Shown: in pieces, positions 43,638-54,974 of the stretch
How positions within the stretch are numbered: the first letter of the stretch is position 1
Layout: each line of letters begins with the position of its first letter
From: Hetaerina americana
Taxonomy: Eukaryota; Arthropoda; Insecta; Odonata; Calopterygidae
Direction: 5' to 3'
Assembly (NCBI GenBank): GCA_022747635.1
Contig: JAKTNV010000023.1
Span: 8,350,130 to 8,414,129 of the forward strand
Length of the DNA stretch: 64,000 bases
Program-made: the position numbers and the translations under genes
The notes under the pieces: model-generated
Database searches by the model: none
Told to the model about the DNA's origin: nothing
Seen by the model: only the letters and a program-made list of their open reading frames with translations

Positions 43638-43830
43638 GTATTAATCTACAAGGTAGGGACTGCGCATGGTTATACTAGTATATTTATAACTTTTTTGCAG
43701 GTTCCCCCCACCTTTCCCCTTTCATTTGAAAAACCCAAACCCCCTCATCCCTTACCCTTTCCTCCTGGTGCTGCACCCCCTGCCACACACCTTTTTGGTG
43801 GCTTGCAGGGTATTGATGTAGATGTAGATG

Positions 43831-43975
43831 AAAAAAAGGAAGTTTTAGGCACGGTGAAGGAGGAGAGAGAATTGCTGGGAGCGATCCAAAGCGGGCAGGA
43901 AAGATGGATGCAAAGAATTCTGATTTGCAGTGGAATGTCGAAGACTGTGGTTGACCGAAGAACGTTAGTTGGGCA
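43831..43975 (+). repeat. RTE LINE C-terminal fragment after the CR1/L2 tail
   Basis: Immediately after the GATGTAGATG tail, GGAAGTTTTAGGCACGGTGA and GGGCAGGAAAGATGGATGC match the RTE ORF2 end, followed by TGGAATGTCGAAGACTGTGG. The CR1/L2 element therefore seems to have inserted into or next to an older RTE. The codon equivalent to the TAG of copies C and D is TGG here. Confidence 0.6.
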
Positions 43976-46950
43976 AACTACGGAGCAAAAATATTTGCGC
44001 AGCCCTCCTTTGTATTTCTTTAAAATAGAATTGAAATAGAATATCATGGTATATGGTCCCAAACTATCGAGGCACATTGAACTTCAATTTGAAGATAATT
44101 TCTAATTCATATGAAGTACCACCTATTCTGAAATTGTTCATTTGGATACGGTATCCTTTTGATAGATGGGACTCAGATGCCCGGTCCTGGAGGTTACTCA
44201 CTAAACGCAAGCAAATTTTTCTCGCACGGGCATTCAGCATTTATCGATCCCGTAAGAATTTGTTTTGTCTTACTCACGGCCTACCATCAAAACCTTTTCC
44301 TTGAGTCGAGCTAACATATTTGCGATGACGTTGAGTGGGGTCACTGCTCGTGGCAAATATATGAAAATGTTTCCAGTTCAGGAATAGGCAGGAGAGAAAC
44401 GTAAAAAGTTGCAGCTTTTGGTACTAACTCTTTCAATACTTGTCCTAAAATCCTTTCTGATCCTAGGGGTTTGTTATCAGTTGTAAACTACACTTGTTAA
44501 ACTATTTCCTCTCTATTATTACCATACCATTCATCGGGTTGATGTCGTCAGAATTATTTATGATTAGCTTTTAGTTGTCATCATTGCGCACACTTCAAAA
44601 TGCCAGTTCAGTATGTCAGCCATATTTTCTGCTACCACTTTCGCTACTTTCGCCCTTAAATGACTCAACGGTTTGGCTTTAATTCTGCAACTGATTAGCG
44701 CGAGTTCAAAATGCTTAGGATTTTCACAGGATAATTCTCCGGTCATTGTTTTCTTAAATTTACTTATAGCAGCGTTTAAATCGTCTTCATTTTGTGAGCG
44801 TTGGCATTTTCCACTCATTTTATTTGAGTGAATTAAAGTGAGACTTGATTGCGTCTTGAGTTTGGATGATCTGGTTTCTTCAATGCCTTTTTACGTAAAG
44901 TGAAACCAACGCCGGCATAAACACTAACATGATTTTCTTTCGTGGGTATAAACATTTGATTTCATTTGTGTAATATTTCCAGATATCATTTCAATGATAT
45001 ATCACTGAATTCTTTATGTTTGCTATCTCAAAATCTTGGCAATATGACTTTCAGCTCCATTCACAATTCCCTTATCACACACTTGTCGAGAAGACAAGCC
45101 ATTCATTTCGGTAGTGCTGCCTTTGCGTTGCCAAACGCGCGGCCATCCTAGTCGCTCTTCCTGTTGAGTCAATGGTCACTCTGCGTGCACATTTATGTTC
45201 CATCGCTACACTTTTATTTCTTCCAACAAATGATGGAAGGTGCACATCTAAGAAGAAGGAATGAAAGAAATGAAGCCTCATTTCTGATCTCTGCTCACCA
45301 TTTTTCTTCACCTCTTGCCCTACGATGTCATCTACCTCCTGCACATAAGTTTTGTATCTTTCATTGAGTCGAGTAATGAAGTGGAACGCAGTGTATCTGA
45401 AATTTACGGGAGAATTAGAAATCTACGGTGTAAGTCGGGGTTCACCATAGTCTCCCCGCCCTCGATTGCTACTTCCACTCCCTGCCCACCCCACGGCTAT
45501 GAGTGGAGAACGATGCGAACGCCGACGGATGACAGCTGCTGTTTCCATCGTCTCACGAACGTGGAGAGGTTAACTGAATTTATGAGTTACCAATTGCACT
45601 TTTCGAATGTGCATGGTAGCGTTTTTTTGACGAAGGCAATCCCTTGTTCGGCAAAAAGAAGCCTCCTCTACTTGTGCCGCATTGCTTCCTGCTTCCTCCG
45701 CCGCTCAAACTGCCGCAGAATTGAAAACTACTTCTCAACTTGATCAAGTGTACCAGGGTGTACTTGGGTGTACCCGGCCATCAAATGTCTGAGTGTTCGG
45801 TGGTTGGTGATTGATTTTATTTTGGTTTTTTTGTTTTATTTCTTACTTTAAGATAAATCTATTGGCATGACGATATGTAGGGTATTCGCCTAATTTCGAT
45901 GTCTCTATTAGTTGGATCTTCGAATGTGATCTTTAAGAGAGAAAGGTGAATATCGGGAGTGAGTAGTGCAAATTGTTTTCGCACTGCTACCAAATCCAGG
46001 CATACCTAGTGAAATGGACCGGTTTGAGCGGTGAGCCCTTCACTCTCCCTCAATTGATATCTCCTTAACCTGCCATTGGTGCTGTCCTCGGCCAACTCTA
46101 GATGTACTTAAGGGCTGCGCCTTCGTGCCAAATACTCAACGTTCATGTCAATAGTCGATGGGGTCGGGGGGTTCTCGGTCGAGCCAACGGTCCCCTCCAC
46201 CTCACGCGGCCCTCGGTGTTGTCGATGGGTCGAGGGCTTGATGCAATCGTGACTCAGCGTGGAAATCTTTCGCGGTGGTTCAGGTGGCATGAGCAACCGA
46301 CACCTGCCCCCACCCTCCTCCGCAGGGCCTGCCCCCCTCCCTCTCCCTCCCTCCTCCCCGTGCACCCCTCATCAATCTCCAGCCGCCCTTGCTCCCCTCG
46401 CCGCTTGAACACCGCGTGAATTACGCACCGCCGGAGGGGGAGCCTAAATAGAAAATATTCTTTGCCAAGGATGAATTTTCCCTCTGTTTATTTTGTGCTT
46501 GCAACCCATACTCTTTGTCAACAGCCAGCGGCGCACGACACAATAAATAATATGAGTCAATACTAGCGTCACCGGTGAGGCAGGTAAGTTGATCATCGAT
46601 GGAGGAGCAGACCCCAAGGTGTTCCGGAGCGGTAGTCGGGAATACAATTATCCTTCTCACAGTCATCTTTTGAAGGAAAACATATTCTATGAGAAATTAC
46701 TCCTTGAACACGAAATTTGTTCATGCCAGTGAGCTATGTCCTACGCAATTTAAGCTTATTTTATGACAGTTCAACGCGTTGCCACGGGGCACCTTAAAAC
46801 ACCTTCCCTGGGAAACCTCGTCCGATTTAGTTGTGGTAGCCATCGTCCATGGAAGTTCTTCTTACGGGGGATAAAAGTGTTTGTATTTATTTGATGGCGT
46901 CTAGCTCTACCTTTTAAAATCGCATCTTGAGGAATTAGAAGCAAATATGT
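43976..46950. other. Long anonymous stretch with a C-rich segment
   Basis: No gene is recognised. A minus-strand frame of 84 codons (44,564-44,818) and a plus-strand frame of 142 codons (45,315-45,743) have no family resemblance I can defend. About 46,130-46,430 is rich in C and CpG. Confidence 0.5.
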
Positions 46951-46954
46951 GCGT

Positions 46955-47070
46955 AGATTTCACCAAACTTTATTGCGGTGCAGTTTCATCACTCATGCAT
47001 GACTTAGCAATGTGATGAAACCTCTCGTACCGCAATAGCGCTTGTTGGAATATGCGAAGATTTTCGGCCT
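46955..47070. repeat. Inverted repeat resembling the hairpin units
   Basis: The left arm (TATTGCGGTGCAGTTTCATCAC, about 46,972-46,993) and the right arm (GTGATGAAACC, then GTACCGCAATAG, about 47,011-47,038) face each other across about 18 bases. The outward text AAACTTTATTGCGGT recalls the 25.7-kb unit (AAACTTTATTTTTGTGG). I see no convincing CUGANGA box and only a weak outer direct repeat. It may be a diverged relative. Confidence 0.5.
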
Positions 47071-47541
47071 CACCGCCTGGCATCTCTTTGCCTGTCATCG
47101 AATTTTAGAATTCCTCCATAACGACTGTCCCGACGTGGAGGTAAGTATCGAATGATTATATGGATCAATATTGGCAACATTGTGCCGCAACAATATCAAG
47201 AATTTCGTCCATGTTGATGTCATGGCAATGTGTTACAAGGATAGCATCTTCATTTCCCTCACACAATAGTTGAATGTATCTTCTCTTCCCAGGGAACTAT
47301 TCAAGGAATTACAAAAAGTAAAAATCGTTCACCTTGACCGAGATGATGTGGACTAGGCGAATTATGTCTCCTCTGAGGAATTCCTGTATTTCGATGCACG
47401 TCAGCGGATGACTCCGTTTAACAATTGCCGCGGCATCTCTCTAAGTTCTTTGAAATTATCTATTAAAAAGCCTACATTGTTAATACTGGAAATATTATCC
47501 ATTCCATTGTACCGACAATAAATTCGATTCCCTGGGGAGCC
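47071..47541. other. Anonymous DNA
   Basis: Nothing recognisable is present. Confidence 0.5.
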
Positions 47542-47543
47542 TA

Positions 47544-48462
47544 CAGGATCGCACCCAAAAGTGGTAGGACTGATTTTCTCTGGCGCGAACGGGGCGGTGG
47601 AGGGGGGTCTGTCTGGCAGGGTAAGGTAGAGGGGGCTCTTAGCAACCGACCAACACCAACCTCAGTCGCCTGCGGGCTGTCGTTGAGTGAGGACACCGTT
47701 TTTAGTGAAGCAAGTTTTTTGTCCGCGACGAAAAACAAAATGAATCTGAATTTAGAGCAACGTTATTCCGTGAAGTTTTGTGCGAAACTCGGGAAGACGG
47801 CAACTGAGACCCTCGATATGATCAAGCAGGCTTATGGGGACACTGCCTTAAGCCGTTCCGCAGTATTTGAGTGGCACAAGTTGTTTAAAGAGGGTAGGGA
47901 GCTCGTTGAAGTCGACCATCGCTCCGGACGGCCGTCGACGGCAAGAACCGACACGAATGTGGACAGAGTGAGGACCCTGCTGAACACAGACCGACCCTTA
48001 ACCAGTGAAGAAATTGCAGACCAGATGGGTCTGTCTGCATCCAACGTCCAACGCATTATTTCACTGGATTTGGCCATGCGCAAGGTGTGCGCCAAGATGG
48101 TGCCGAAAATTTTGAGTGTCGACCGACAGCTCCTGGCTTAATACGGCGTTGCTACGTTGCCGCACCCGCCCTATTCTCCCGATCTGGCACCGCCGGACTT
48201 CTTCTTATTCCCCTTGATGAAAAGACAGCTCAAAGGACGACGTTTTGACTCGATAAATGCCGTTCAAGAGGCTTCGACGAGGGTCATCAACGGCATCCCC
48301 AAAGAAAATTTCAAGCGGGCGTACGGGGAATTGGAGCAACGTTATACTAAGTCTGTAGCAGCTCAAGAAGCATACTTTGAAGATTATTAAGTCGATGTAA
48401 GTATATCGTCAATAAAATTCTTGTAAAAAAAATCAGTCCTACCACTCTTGGGTGCGACCCTG
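47544..48462 (+). mobile_element. Mariner deletion derivative with inverted terminal repeats
   Basis: The ends are near-perfect inverted repeats of about 33 bases; the left one starts CAGGATCGCACCCAAAAGTG and the right one differs by about two bases. TA flanks the element at 47,542-47,543 and 48,463-48,464. It is 919 bases long, shortened by loss of the central transposase region. The terminal repeats differ from those of the 33.6-kb copy, so it is a different mariner subfamily. The slight mismatch between ends and one nonsense codon suggest it is older than the 33.6-kb copy. Confidence 0.95.
47740..48390 (+). pseudogene. Internally deleted mariner transposase with one stop
   Basis: From the ATG at 47,740 the frame encodes the first helix-turn-helix (LEQRYSVKFCAKLGKTATET), FEWHKLFKEGREL, the hinge HRSGRPSTA, the second helix-turn-helix (LTSEEIADQMGLSASNVQR) and RKVCAKMVPKILS. 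The catalytic centre with the first aspartate and the HDN box is deleted. A TAA at 48,139-48,141 probably replaces a lysine codon, because the 33.8-kb copy has LAKHGVATLP where this one has LA, stop, YGVATLP. The same frame then continues through YSPDLAPPDFFLF to the C-terminal EAYFEDY at 48,390. An upstream in-frame ATG at 47,683 is outside the conserved region. Confidence 0.9.
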
Positions 48463-48464
48463 TA

Positions 48465-48990
48465 TATTATCCAATGGTAGTGTTACCCATTCAGCCATGA
48501 TGAGAATAACGGCCATCCACATCGCCATATTGGGCGGTCTCCTATTTAATTTAATGGGACACATGGGGCGGGGAAAGCGCGGCAGGAAAATCTTCGGATC
48601 TGCATTAAGAATACTAGGGTTCTTCAAATAAAATATAGGGAAATATTCGAATGAAAATGTTAAGGAGGCATGTTCTTTTTCGCTGGTTTTATTCCTCAAA
48701 TACCCCAAGGTAAGACCTTGAATACCTTTGAGAACCTCTCCAGAAGAAAGTAATTTCTGAACTAAACAGGATGAAGAGAGAAAATCTCGTGAAAAATTGT
48801 AAATAACGAACGGTTAGAGTAACTTTTTTATCGGGTTTTACCCTGGCTTGAGAATCTGGAAGAACTGCATGCAAGGCTTTCACTTTAAGATACTTAAAAA
48901 GAGTCGACTTTCAACCTTCCACTGAAAGAATAATCCTATCCGTTATTTTACATTTGTGGGCGAGTCCGCAATTGAAAGTCAAAGGAAATT
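48465..48990. other. Anonymous DNA
   Basis: Nothing recognisable is present. Confidence 0.45.
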
Positions 48991-48999
48991 GACGGTTCA

Positions 49000-49740
49000 A
49001 AAGGTCCCTGCACTTTATTATTTATATCTTATCGCGAAAAAGTGCTACACCAACAAATTATTGGTTAGGGTCCCCTTCATAGTAGTCTCCTCCCCAACGC
49101 ATATCCTAACGGTGTTTCTACTGATTGAAATAGTCCATGGAACGCTTCTTCAGGAATTCACTCACATAAGCTCCTCCGTGGAAAACAGTTAACTTCAACT
49201 CGACATTTGAGGGAACCTGTCGATGTTTTGTGACGGGGGATATTTCACCAATCCGTTGTGAAGATTGCCCTTTTGTTTCGGGGTCCTATCCATAAAACCA
49301 AGAGTCATCACATGTTATGGCTCTGGACTAGAAGTTTTCATCCCCTTCTGCTCGATCAGACAGTTCCTGATAGAGCAATCAACTCAAAGGTTTCTGTGAA
49401 AGATTGATAGCGTTTTACGCAGAATTTCACAGAACAAGTCTGCTCCTACAAAGAGCTCGTTTCTGCGGATCTGATTTTTCGCCGCACTCCGCGATCTCTC
49501 CTTCACATAAACGGCCGTAGTTTGTCATCAAAATAAGATATCAGCAAAGAGGTCGAAGGCGGTTATATGAGGCATTTCCGCGGACACGTTTCCAAGCAGA
49601 TTATAAAATAAACAACCGGAGGCGCACCATTCAAAAAGTTCGGGAACGTTTCGAAGAGACCTCGTATCGATAGGGAATCCCTTTTTCTTCACTCAATTCA
49701 AAACCGCAACGTCTGGTAATATAGCTTCGAGAAAATTAAA
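49000..49740 (-). pseudogene. Mariner-family transposase remnant, minus strand
   Basis: On the minus strand a frame near 49,345-49,215 reads ITCDDSWFYG followed, after a stop, by DPETKGQSSQRIGE. This is the first catalytic box and the segment after it in mariner transposases (usually TGDE(T/S)W). About 49,210-49,180 has VPSNVELKLTVFHGGAY, again in the expected order. Around 49,170-49,060 there is PEEAFHGLFQ and GGDYYEGD, the C-terminus. The HDN and PPDFF boxes between them are absent, so this copy has lost a different central segment from the others. The N-terminal part is heavily decayed. Confidence 0.6.
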
Positions 49741-50016
49741 CTTCCGACAGCCATTAACCATCATTTACTTGGATGTTTAAGTGACGTAACATTCTTGCCA
49801 CATACCTTCGTATTGGCTCATAGATTACATCTACATCAATGCCCTGCAAGCCACCAAAAAGGTGTGTGGCAGGGGGTGCAGCACCAGAAGGAAAGGGTTA
49901 GGGATGAGGGGGTTAGGGTTTTTCAAATGAAAGGGGTAAGGCGGGGGGAAACTGCAAAAAAAAGTTATAAATATAATCGTATAACCATGCGCAGTCCCTA
50001 CCTTGTAGATTAATAC

Positions 50017-50587
50017 TTATTGTGTCGAACTGACTCCTGGGGGATTTCGATTACAAGCATTCTGGTCTCTTATTGTTCTTGGAAAAAATGACCATTTAAA
50101 CCTGTCTGTCTTGCAGTCTATCTCTCTAATCTTATATTCGTGATCCCTCCGCCCGTAATACGTTGGGGTTCGTATTATGTTCTTGATGTCATCGGAAAAG
50201 GACCCATATTTAAATGTTTTAAATAAGTTTAATCTATATTGTAAACGCCGCTGTGTCAGGGAATCGCAGCCCAAATTTTCTAGCAAAGTAGTTACGCTAC
50301 TGCGTTGGTCATAACAATGTTTGGCAAATCTAGCCCCCTCCGCTGAACGCGATCTAATTCCGAAATCAAATTTATCTCTTGATGACCCCATATACTGGCA
50401 GCATAATCTAGGTGGGGTCTGACTAGGGCAAGAAAGCATCGTTCCTCTTCACTCTTTCGTCGCATTTACCCAGCACTCTTTTTACAAATCCCAATTTTTT
50501 ATTAGCACGACCGCATATTTCTCGTATGTGCTTTCCCCAGGACAGATCGTGAGTAATTGTTAAACCCAAGTATTTTAAGGAATCTAC
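50017..50587 (-). pseudogene. CR1/L2 ORF2 C-terminal domain, minus strand
   Basis: The frame from 50,439 to 50,017 is nearly the same text as at 43,215-43,637: PPRLCCQYMGSSRDKF in one frame, then LTQRRLQYRLNLFKTF and FKWSFFPRTIRDQN. A one-codon difference (IREIDCK against IREIRDCK) and scattered substitutions separate the copies. The frame remains largely open, which suggests fairly recent insertion. Confidence 0.85.
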
Positions 50588-52467
50588 CAAAAATGAAGTA
50601 CAAAAAATTAAACAATAAATTTAGGCAGGCAACAAATAAAGCTAAAGAAGCATGGTGGAAGACGCAGTGCGAGGATATGGAAAGTCTGTAGAGGTAGGGT
50701 GAAATCGGTGCGCTGTACAGCAAAGTTAAATCGCTATCGGTAAGTAAGAAAGGAAGAGCTATGCTAACAGTTAGAGATAAGGCAGGTAAGGTAATAGTTG
50801 ACACAGGAAAGATCCAAGAGAGATGGAAGGAATATATAGAAGAACTGTACAGTAAAGAGCTTAGACCAACAAAGTGAGACATTGAAAACGAACATGACGT
50901 AGAGGAAGACAGCTTAGGTCCAGGCATACTAGACAATGAGATAGAAAGGGCATTAAGGGAGATGAAACTAAATAAGGCCGTGGGGGTAGATAACATTCCC
51001 GTGGAAATTTTAAAATGCTTAGGAAAATGTGGGAGGAAGAGGCTATATGGGCTGATCCATAGTATTTATGAAGAGGGAATCTGGCCGGAAGACTTTGTGA
51101 GATCAGTTTTAGTTCCTATTACGAAAAAGATAAAGGCTACATCATGTGAGGACTACAGGACAATTAGTTTGATATCCCACACAGCTAAAGTTGTTCTCAG
51201 GATCATAAACAAAAGGATGGAGAGTAGGGCAAATGATTACTTAGGGGATGATCAGTTTGTGTTTAGGAAAGGGAGAGGTACGCGTGATGCCATTGCAAAA
51301 ATGAGATCACTAATTGAAAGGAATACAGAATACAGCCAGGATATATTTGCCTGTTTCGTAGATTTCTAAAATGGGTTTGATAGCGTGAATTGGGAAAACT
51401 AATGAGTATATTGCAGAAAATAGGAATAGATTGGAGGGACAGAGGCTAATCCGCAACCTGTCCATGTCTCAGATTGCTCAGGTGCGAGTGGGGAACGGGG
51501 AGTCCGGTTGGGCAGTGTTAGGAAGGGGTGTAAGGCAGGGTTTACCATTATCACCGCTGCTGTTCAACCTGTATGCAGAGGAAATGACTAAAAAGGCATG
51601 GGAAGAACTGGAGGTAGGAATGAAAGTGGGCGGGGAATTCGTAAAATCAGTTAGGTTCGCTGATAACCAAGCTTTAGTTTGTCAGTCAGCCAAGGGGCTG
51701 CAAGCATTGCTTAGTGAATTGGAAATTCAGTGCGGCAGGTATGGGATGAGAATCAATATTAATAAGACAAAGGTTATGCGATTTTCTAGAAAGAAAAAGG
51801 CTGAACGAAACATTGAAATAGGAGGGCAAAAACTAGAGCAGGTAAACAATTTACGTATCTCGGTAGTGTTTTGGACCAACACGGTCAAAGTAGTTGGGAC
51901 ATAAGGAGAAGAATTGCGCTAGGCAAAGAGGCTTTCACAAGGAGGAGGGAGTTGATGACGGGGACGTTGAGTAAGGATGTTAAGAAAAGACTCGTAAAAA
52001 CTTTGTTATGGAGCGTAGCTATGTACGATGCGGAAACGTGGTCATTGAAGCAGGAGGATAGACGTCGACTGGAGGCTTTTGAAATGTGGGTGTGGAGAAG
52101 AATGGAGAAGGTGAAATGGACAGAGAAGAAAACAAATGAGGAAGTACTTGGTATGGTGGGCGAAGAAAGGGGTTTGTTGGGAGAAATTCTATTGAGGCAG
52201 GAAAAGTAGATGAAGGGGGTGTTGACCGGCAGGGGGATGTTGAAGACTGTGATAGAGGGTAGAATGTTGGGCAAAAGAGGAAAGGGAATGAATAGGATAG
52301 GGATGTTGGACGGGATGAAGGGAGGAAGAAAGTACTCAGAGATGAAGAGGGACCTGATGTAGAGTGGGATGTTGTGTTTTGTGTTTTGTTAGGAGTAATT
52401 AAATGTTTGTTTGGTAGTTGTGTCCATCCAAAAACCTACCTTAAACGGTAGATTACCTTAAAAAAAT
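50588..52467 (+). mobile_element. RTE LINE copy D, inside a minus-strand CR1/L2 copy
   Basis: The insert begins AAAAATGAAGTACAAAAAAT and ends after the family tail (TCCAAAAACCTACC near 52,426, GGTAGATTACC) with an A run. It is opposite in orientation to its host. Its insertion point lies about 25-36 bases upstream, in host coordinates, of the point used by copy C in the other CR1/L2 copy. A target duplication is at most a few bases (ACC). It is very similar to copy C along the shared part and starts slightly further 5'. Confidence 0.9.
50600..52209 (+). pseudogene. RTE ORF2 of copy D, broken
   Basis: The order is KYKKLNNKFRQATNKAKEAW, IQERWKEYIEELYSKEL, MKLNKAVGVDNIPVEILK, EGIWPEDFVRSVLVPI, SCEDYRTISLISHTAKVVL and KGRGTRDAIAKMRS. 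The first palm box is broken (CFVDF, stop, then NGFD near 51,355-51,380). The FADD box reads FADN near 51,657-51,668. YDAETWS and FEMWVWRRMEKVKWT lie in 51,871-52,209, which ends RQEK followed by TAG, as in copy C. Two lost catalytic features make the RT dead. Confidence 0.85.
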
Positions 52468-52579
52468 ACAACCCTCGCGATTTCTATTTGTTTCACTTTG
52501 TAACTAAATTGGAGGCAATTACTCTTTTGCCAAAAATGTATTACTACGCATTTTTTCAAATTTAATTCCAATTGCCATC

Positions 52580-53255
52580 GCGGTCGTCAATGTGTAAAAA
52601 ACCACGTTGACAAATAGGAGCTCTTCATTATCGCACAAATATACTTTATTATTTGGAGTAAACATCCAAAATTCTTTGCGCGAAACTATTTCGGAAATTG
52701 TTTCATGACCTAGAATAATTTACGAAGGATGGTAGATGTCCTTCGGGTAATGGCATTTCTTTGAGTTACCTTCACTTTTTCTCTTCCAATTTTTCCGTTA
52801 CCGAGTCTAACAAAGATCACACGAGTGGAATCAAAACAGTTGAGGAATTGTACTACTTCATTTTATAGTATTAGTCCTACTATTTTATAATATTAGATGC
52901 TACAATAGGTACATATTGAATAAAATCATTAATCGTTAATTATTAACTACTTTCAAGCAGTTTGTTTAATTAACCTACTTCAGTATGCAAAAATGTGAAA
53001 CTTTTGACAGTCAGTGCCTAAACTACTAAAGAAAAGAGAAATTTTATTTTAAAAGGTTTTGATTATCCCTGAATATTTTCCATCTACATTGATTTATATA
53101 ATAAGTCTAGAATTAAAAATTAATACATTTCATTAAATTATTCCGAATAACTTAGTGAAATGATTGACAAGGGAATCCACACGAGAATCAATGTATGAAG
53201 ATTACCATAAGAAAACAGAATTAATGAGATCAAGAAGTACCTAGAACGAGTAAAA
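52580..53255. other. Anonymous AT-rich DNA
   Basis: No gene or named repeat is visible. Confidence 0.5.
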
Positions 53256-53259
53256 GAAT

Positions 53260-54940
53260 TCAATTCAGAAGACGGCAAACTGGAGCAGGTGGAGTGGATT
53301 CGCGGATTTGGGCTGAATTATGGAAAACAAATGCACGTAGTAGTATAGAAATCACGGAAAAAATTGAGTCGGTTTAACGAGTATTTGCAAAGAGAGGGGA
53401 CTTGATGGCAGGCACGCTTACTAAGGACGAGAATGAGTGAAGATTAGTAAGTGAGGATTGATTTGGAGCGTAGCAATGTCAATCCGAAATCAAACCTCCT
53501 TCATGGCAAGAAATGAACTAAGGTTATAGAGACCTTTGGGGTATGTATCACGGCAGTACATTTGATAGAGATGGTGATGTGATGATGTGGAAACTATAAT
53601 AGGCGAAGAAAAGAAGTCGCGATCTGAAATTTGAAGAGGATAGAAAAGAGAGTTGAAGGACATACATGCATCGAGAGTTGGCGTGATGCTAAATCAAAGC
53701 CGTGAAATTAAAGGGAAAGCGTAGGTAACCTTAGACTAAGTATGGTAGTGTATAGGCGTTCTAGAGGCTACCAAGGAGCGAAGGAAGTTTGAACGATCGT
53801 GCATGTAAATTGATAAGGGAGCCCGTAATAACCACTAAAATAATGGCTGTATAAAAGCAGTTGGAGGCTGTTCAAAACCTAACTTCAGCAGGGAGAATAT
53901 CGGTGATGATGACTGCATTTAATGAAAACCAAAGATACCACTGCTGATGGCTGAATTTTAAATTGATAGCCTAATATATCAACATTTATGCAGAAAAAGC
54001 TTATTAGGCACGATTTTATTTGCTTGAGAGCGATAAAAGCATGGATTACAGTTTCATGAAGCACAAGAGTATTACTAAAATATCTAGGTTGGGATTCATT
54101 TTTTGTACTCCGTTTGTAAGGCCCTAATAGTAAAGGTTCAGGTTTCAGCGCAGCAAAAGCTATTTTAAATAATTCTTGATGAAGTGAATTATGAAACTAC
54201 TACTCGACACGAGTTTTTTTGTTGCAAGCATTTAATCTCTACGTTAAAATGTCATTTTCAAAGTTAAACTAGAAACGTTTTGTTAATACTTGAGAAATAT
54301 ATTAGCAAAGACTTTATAATGGAGCGTAGCACTGGATGCATTCGAAACCTGGCAAATGATGGCAGGGGATAAGCCATGGTTGTGTAGGCTTTTAAGATGT
54401 GGGCGAAGAGGAAAATTGAGGAAATAATTTTGAAACTTGTTTAACTTTAAATAACAGAGAAGAAGGGAGAGGAAAAAATTTCAAATATGACATGAGAAGA
54501 TAGAATATTGTTAGAGTGTACCAAGGACCAACTTCCACCGAGCAAGTGGCGTTTCAACGCCTAAATCCAAGAAATAAAATGTTCAAATAAATAAAATCGG
54601 CAATTTGAGGCTAGATTGCGGGGAACATACTCTAAGGTAAGAAAAATTGCAACTTTGTTAATTCCACCTAATGTTTCATTCTTATGTCCAAGGTTTCAAT
54701 GCATAGTATTCTATTCAGGTGAAGATGCTACTCTGCATTGTATCCCGGGCGGTAAAATATTAAGTTTTATTGACAAAGTTGCAATTTTCCTTTCCTACGA
54801 TGAAAATAAATGCTTCATATGACCTACTATTACCATAAAAATGTATGGAATAGTGGTTTCGTTTCTGCCTTGTTTGTGAATGTGATATATATTTCATAGT
54901 GTCAATCCAAAACCTGCCTAATTCATTAGGTTACCTATGA
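53260..54940 (+). mobile_element. Ancient RTE LINE relic
   Basis: Short islands follow RTE order: GAGGGGACTTGATGGCAGGC near 53,394-53,413, a segment with ATTTGGAGCGTAGCAATGTC near 53,461-53,480, a second TATAATGGAGCGTAGCA near 54,316-54,332, AGATGTGGGCGAAGAGGAAA near 54,394-54,413, and a 3' tail TCAATCCAAAACCTGCC with AGGTTACC at about 54,903-54,935. The doubled segment suggests two overlapping old copies. No open frame remains. Confidence 0.5.
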
Positions 54941-54974
54941 ATATTTAATTCCAAAATGTGAATCCATCATTTAG

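Larger units (their letters stand above)
38462..43830 (+). mobile_element. CR1/L2-type LINE, longest element, split by an RTE
   Basis: The order is an esterase-like ORF1 (about 38,476-39,015), then ORF2 with endonuclease (39,085-39,770), linker (39,870-40,360), RT (40,530-41,280) and, after the RTE insertion (41,294-43,091), the C-terminal domain (43,103-43,637). The 3' tail has a C-rich tract, CACACACCTTTTTGGTGGC, and a terminal GATGTAGATGTAGATG. CR1 and L2 elements end in short tandem repeats rather than poly(A), which fits. Frameshifts, stops and a small RT deletion make the copy inactive. Confidence 0.85.
49826..52578 (-). mobile_element. CR1/L2 LINE 3' end, minus strand, split by an RTE
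   Basis: The minus strand from 52,578 to 52,468 matches the RT end of the 38-43-kb element (GGCAATTGGAATTAAATTTG, then CAAAGTGAAACAAATAGAAA). Similarity resumes from about 50,587 down to 50,017 with the C-terminal domain, and the tail CACACACCTTTTTGGTGGC ends near 49,826 with TGATGTAGATG. The copy is 5' truncated near 52,578. An RTE (50,588-52,467) lies between. Clear target duplications were not found for this copy. Confidence 0.85.

Noticed and set aside
43740..43830. Possible CRISPR-like or satellite array in the C-rich tract and GATGTA repeats
   Set aside because: This is the 3' tail of the CR1/L2 LINE; the same tail occurs on the minus strand at 49.8 kb.
44564..44818. 84-codon minus-strand frame with a lysine-rich, helix-like sequence
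   Set aside because: Too short and without family resemblance; could be an old transposon relic but I cannot support it.
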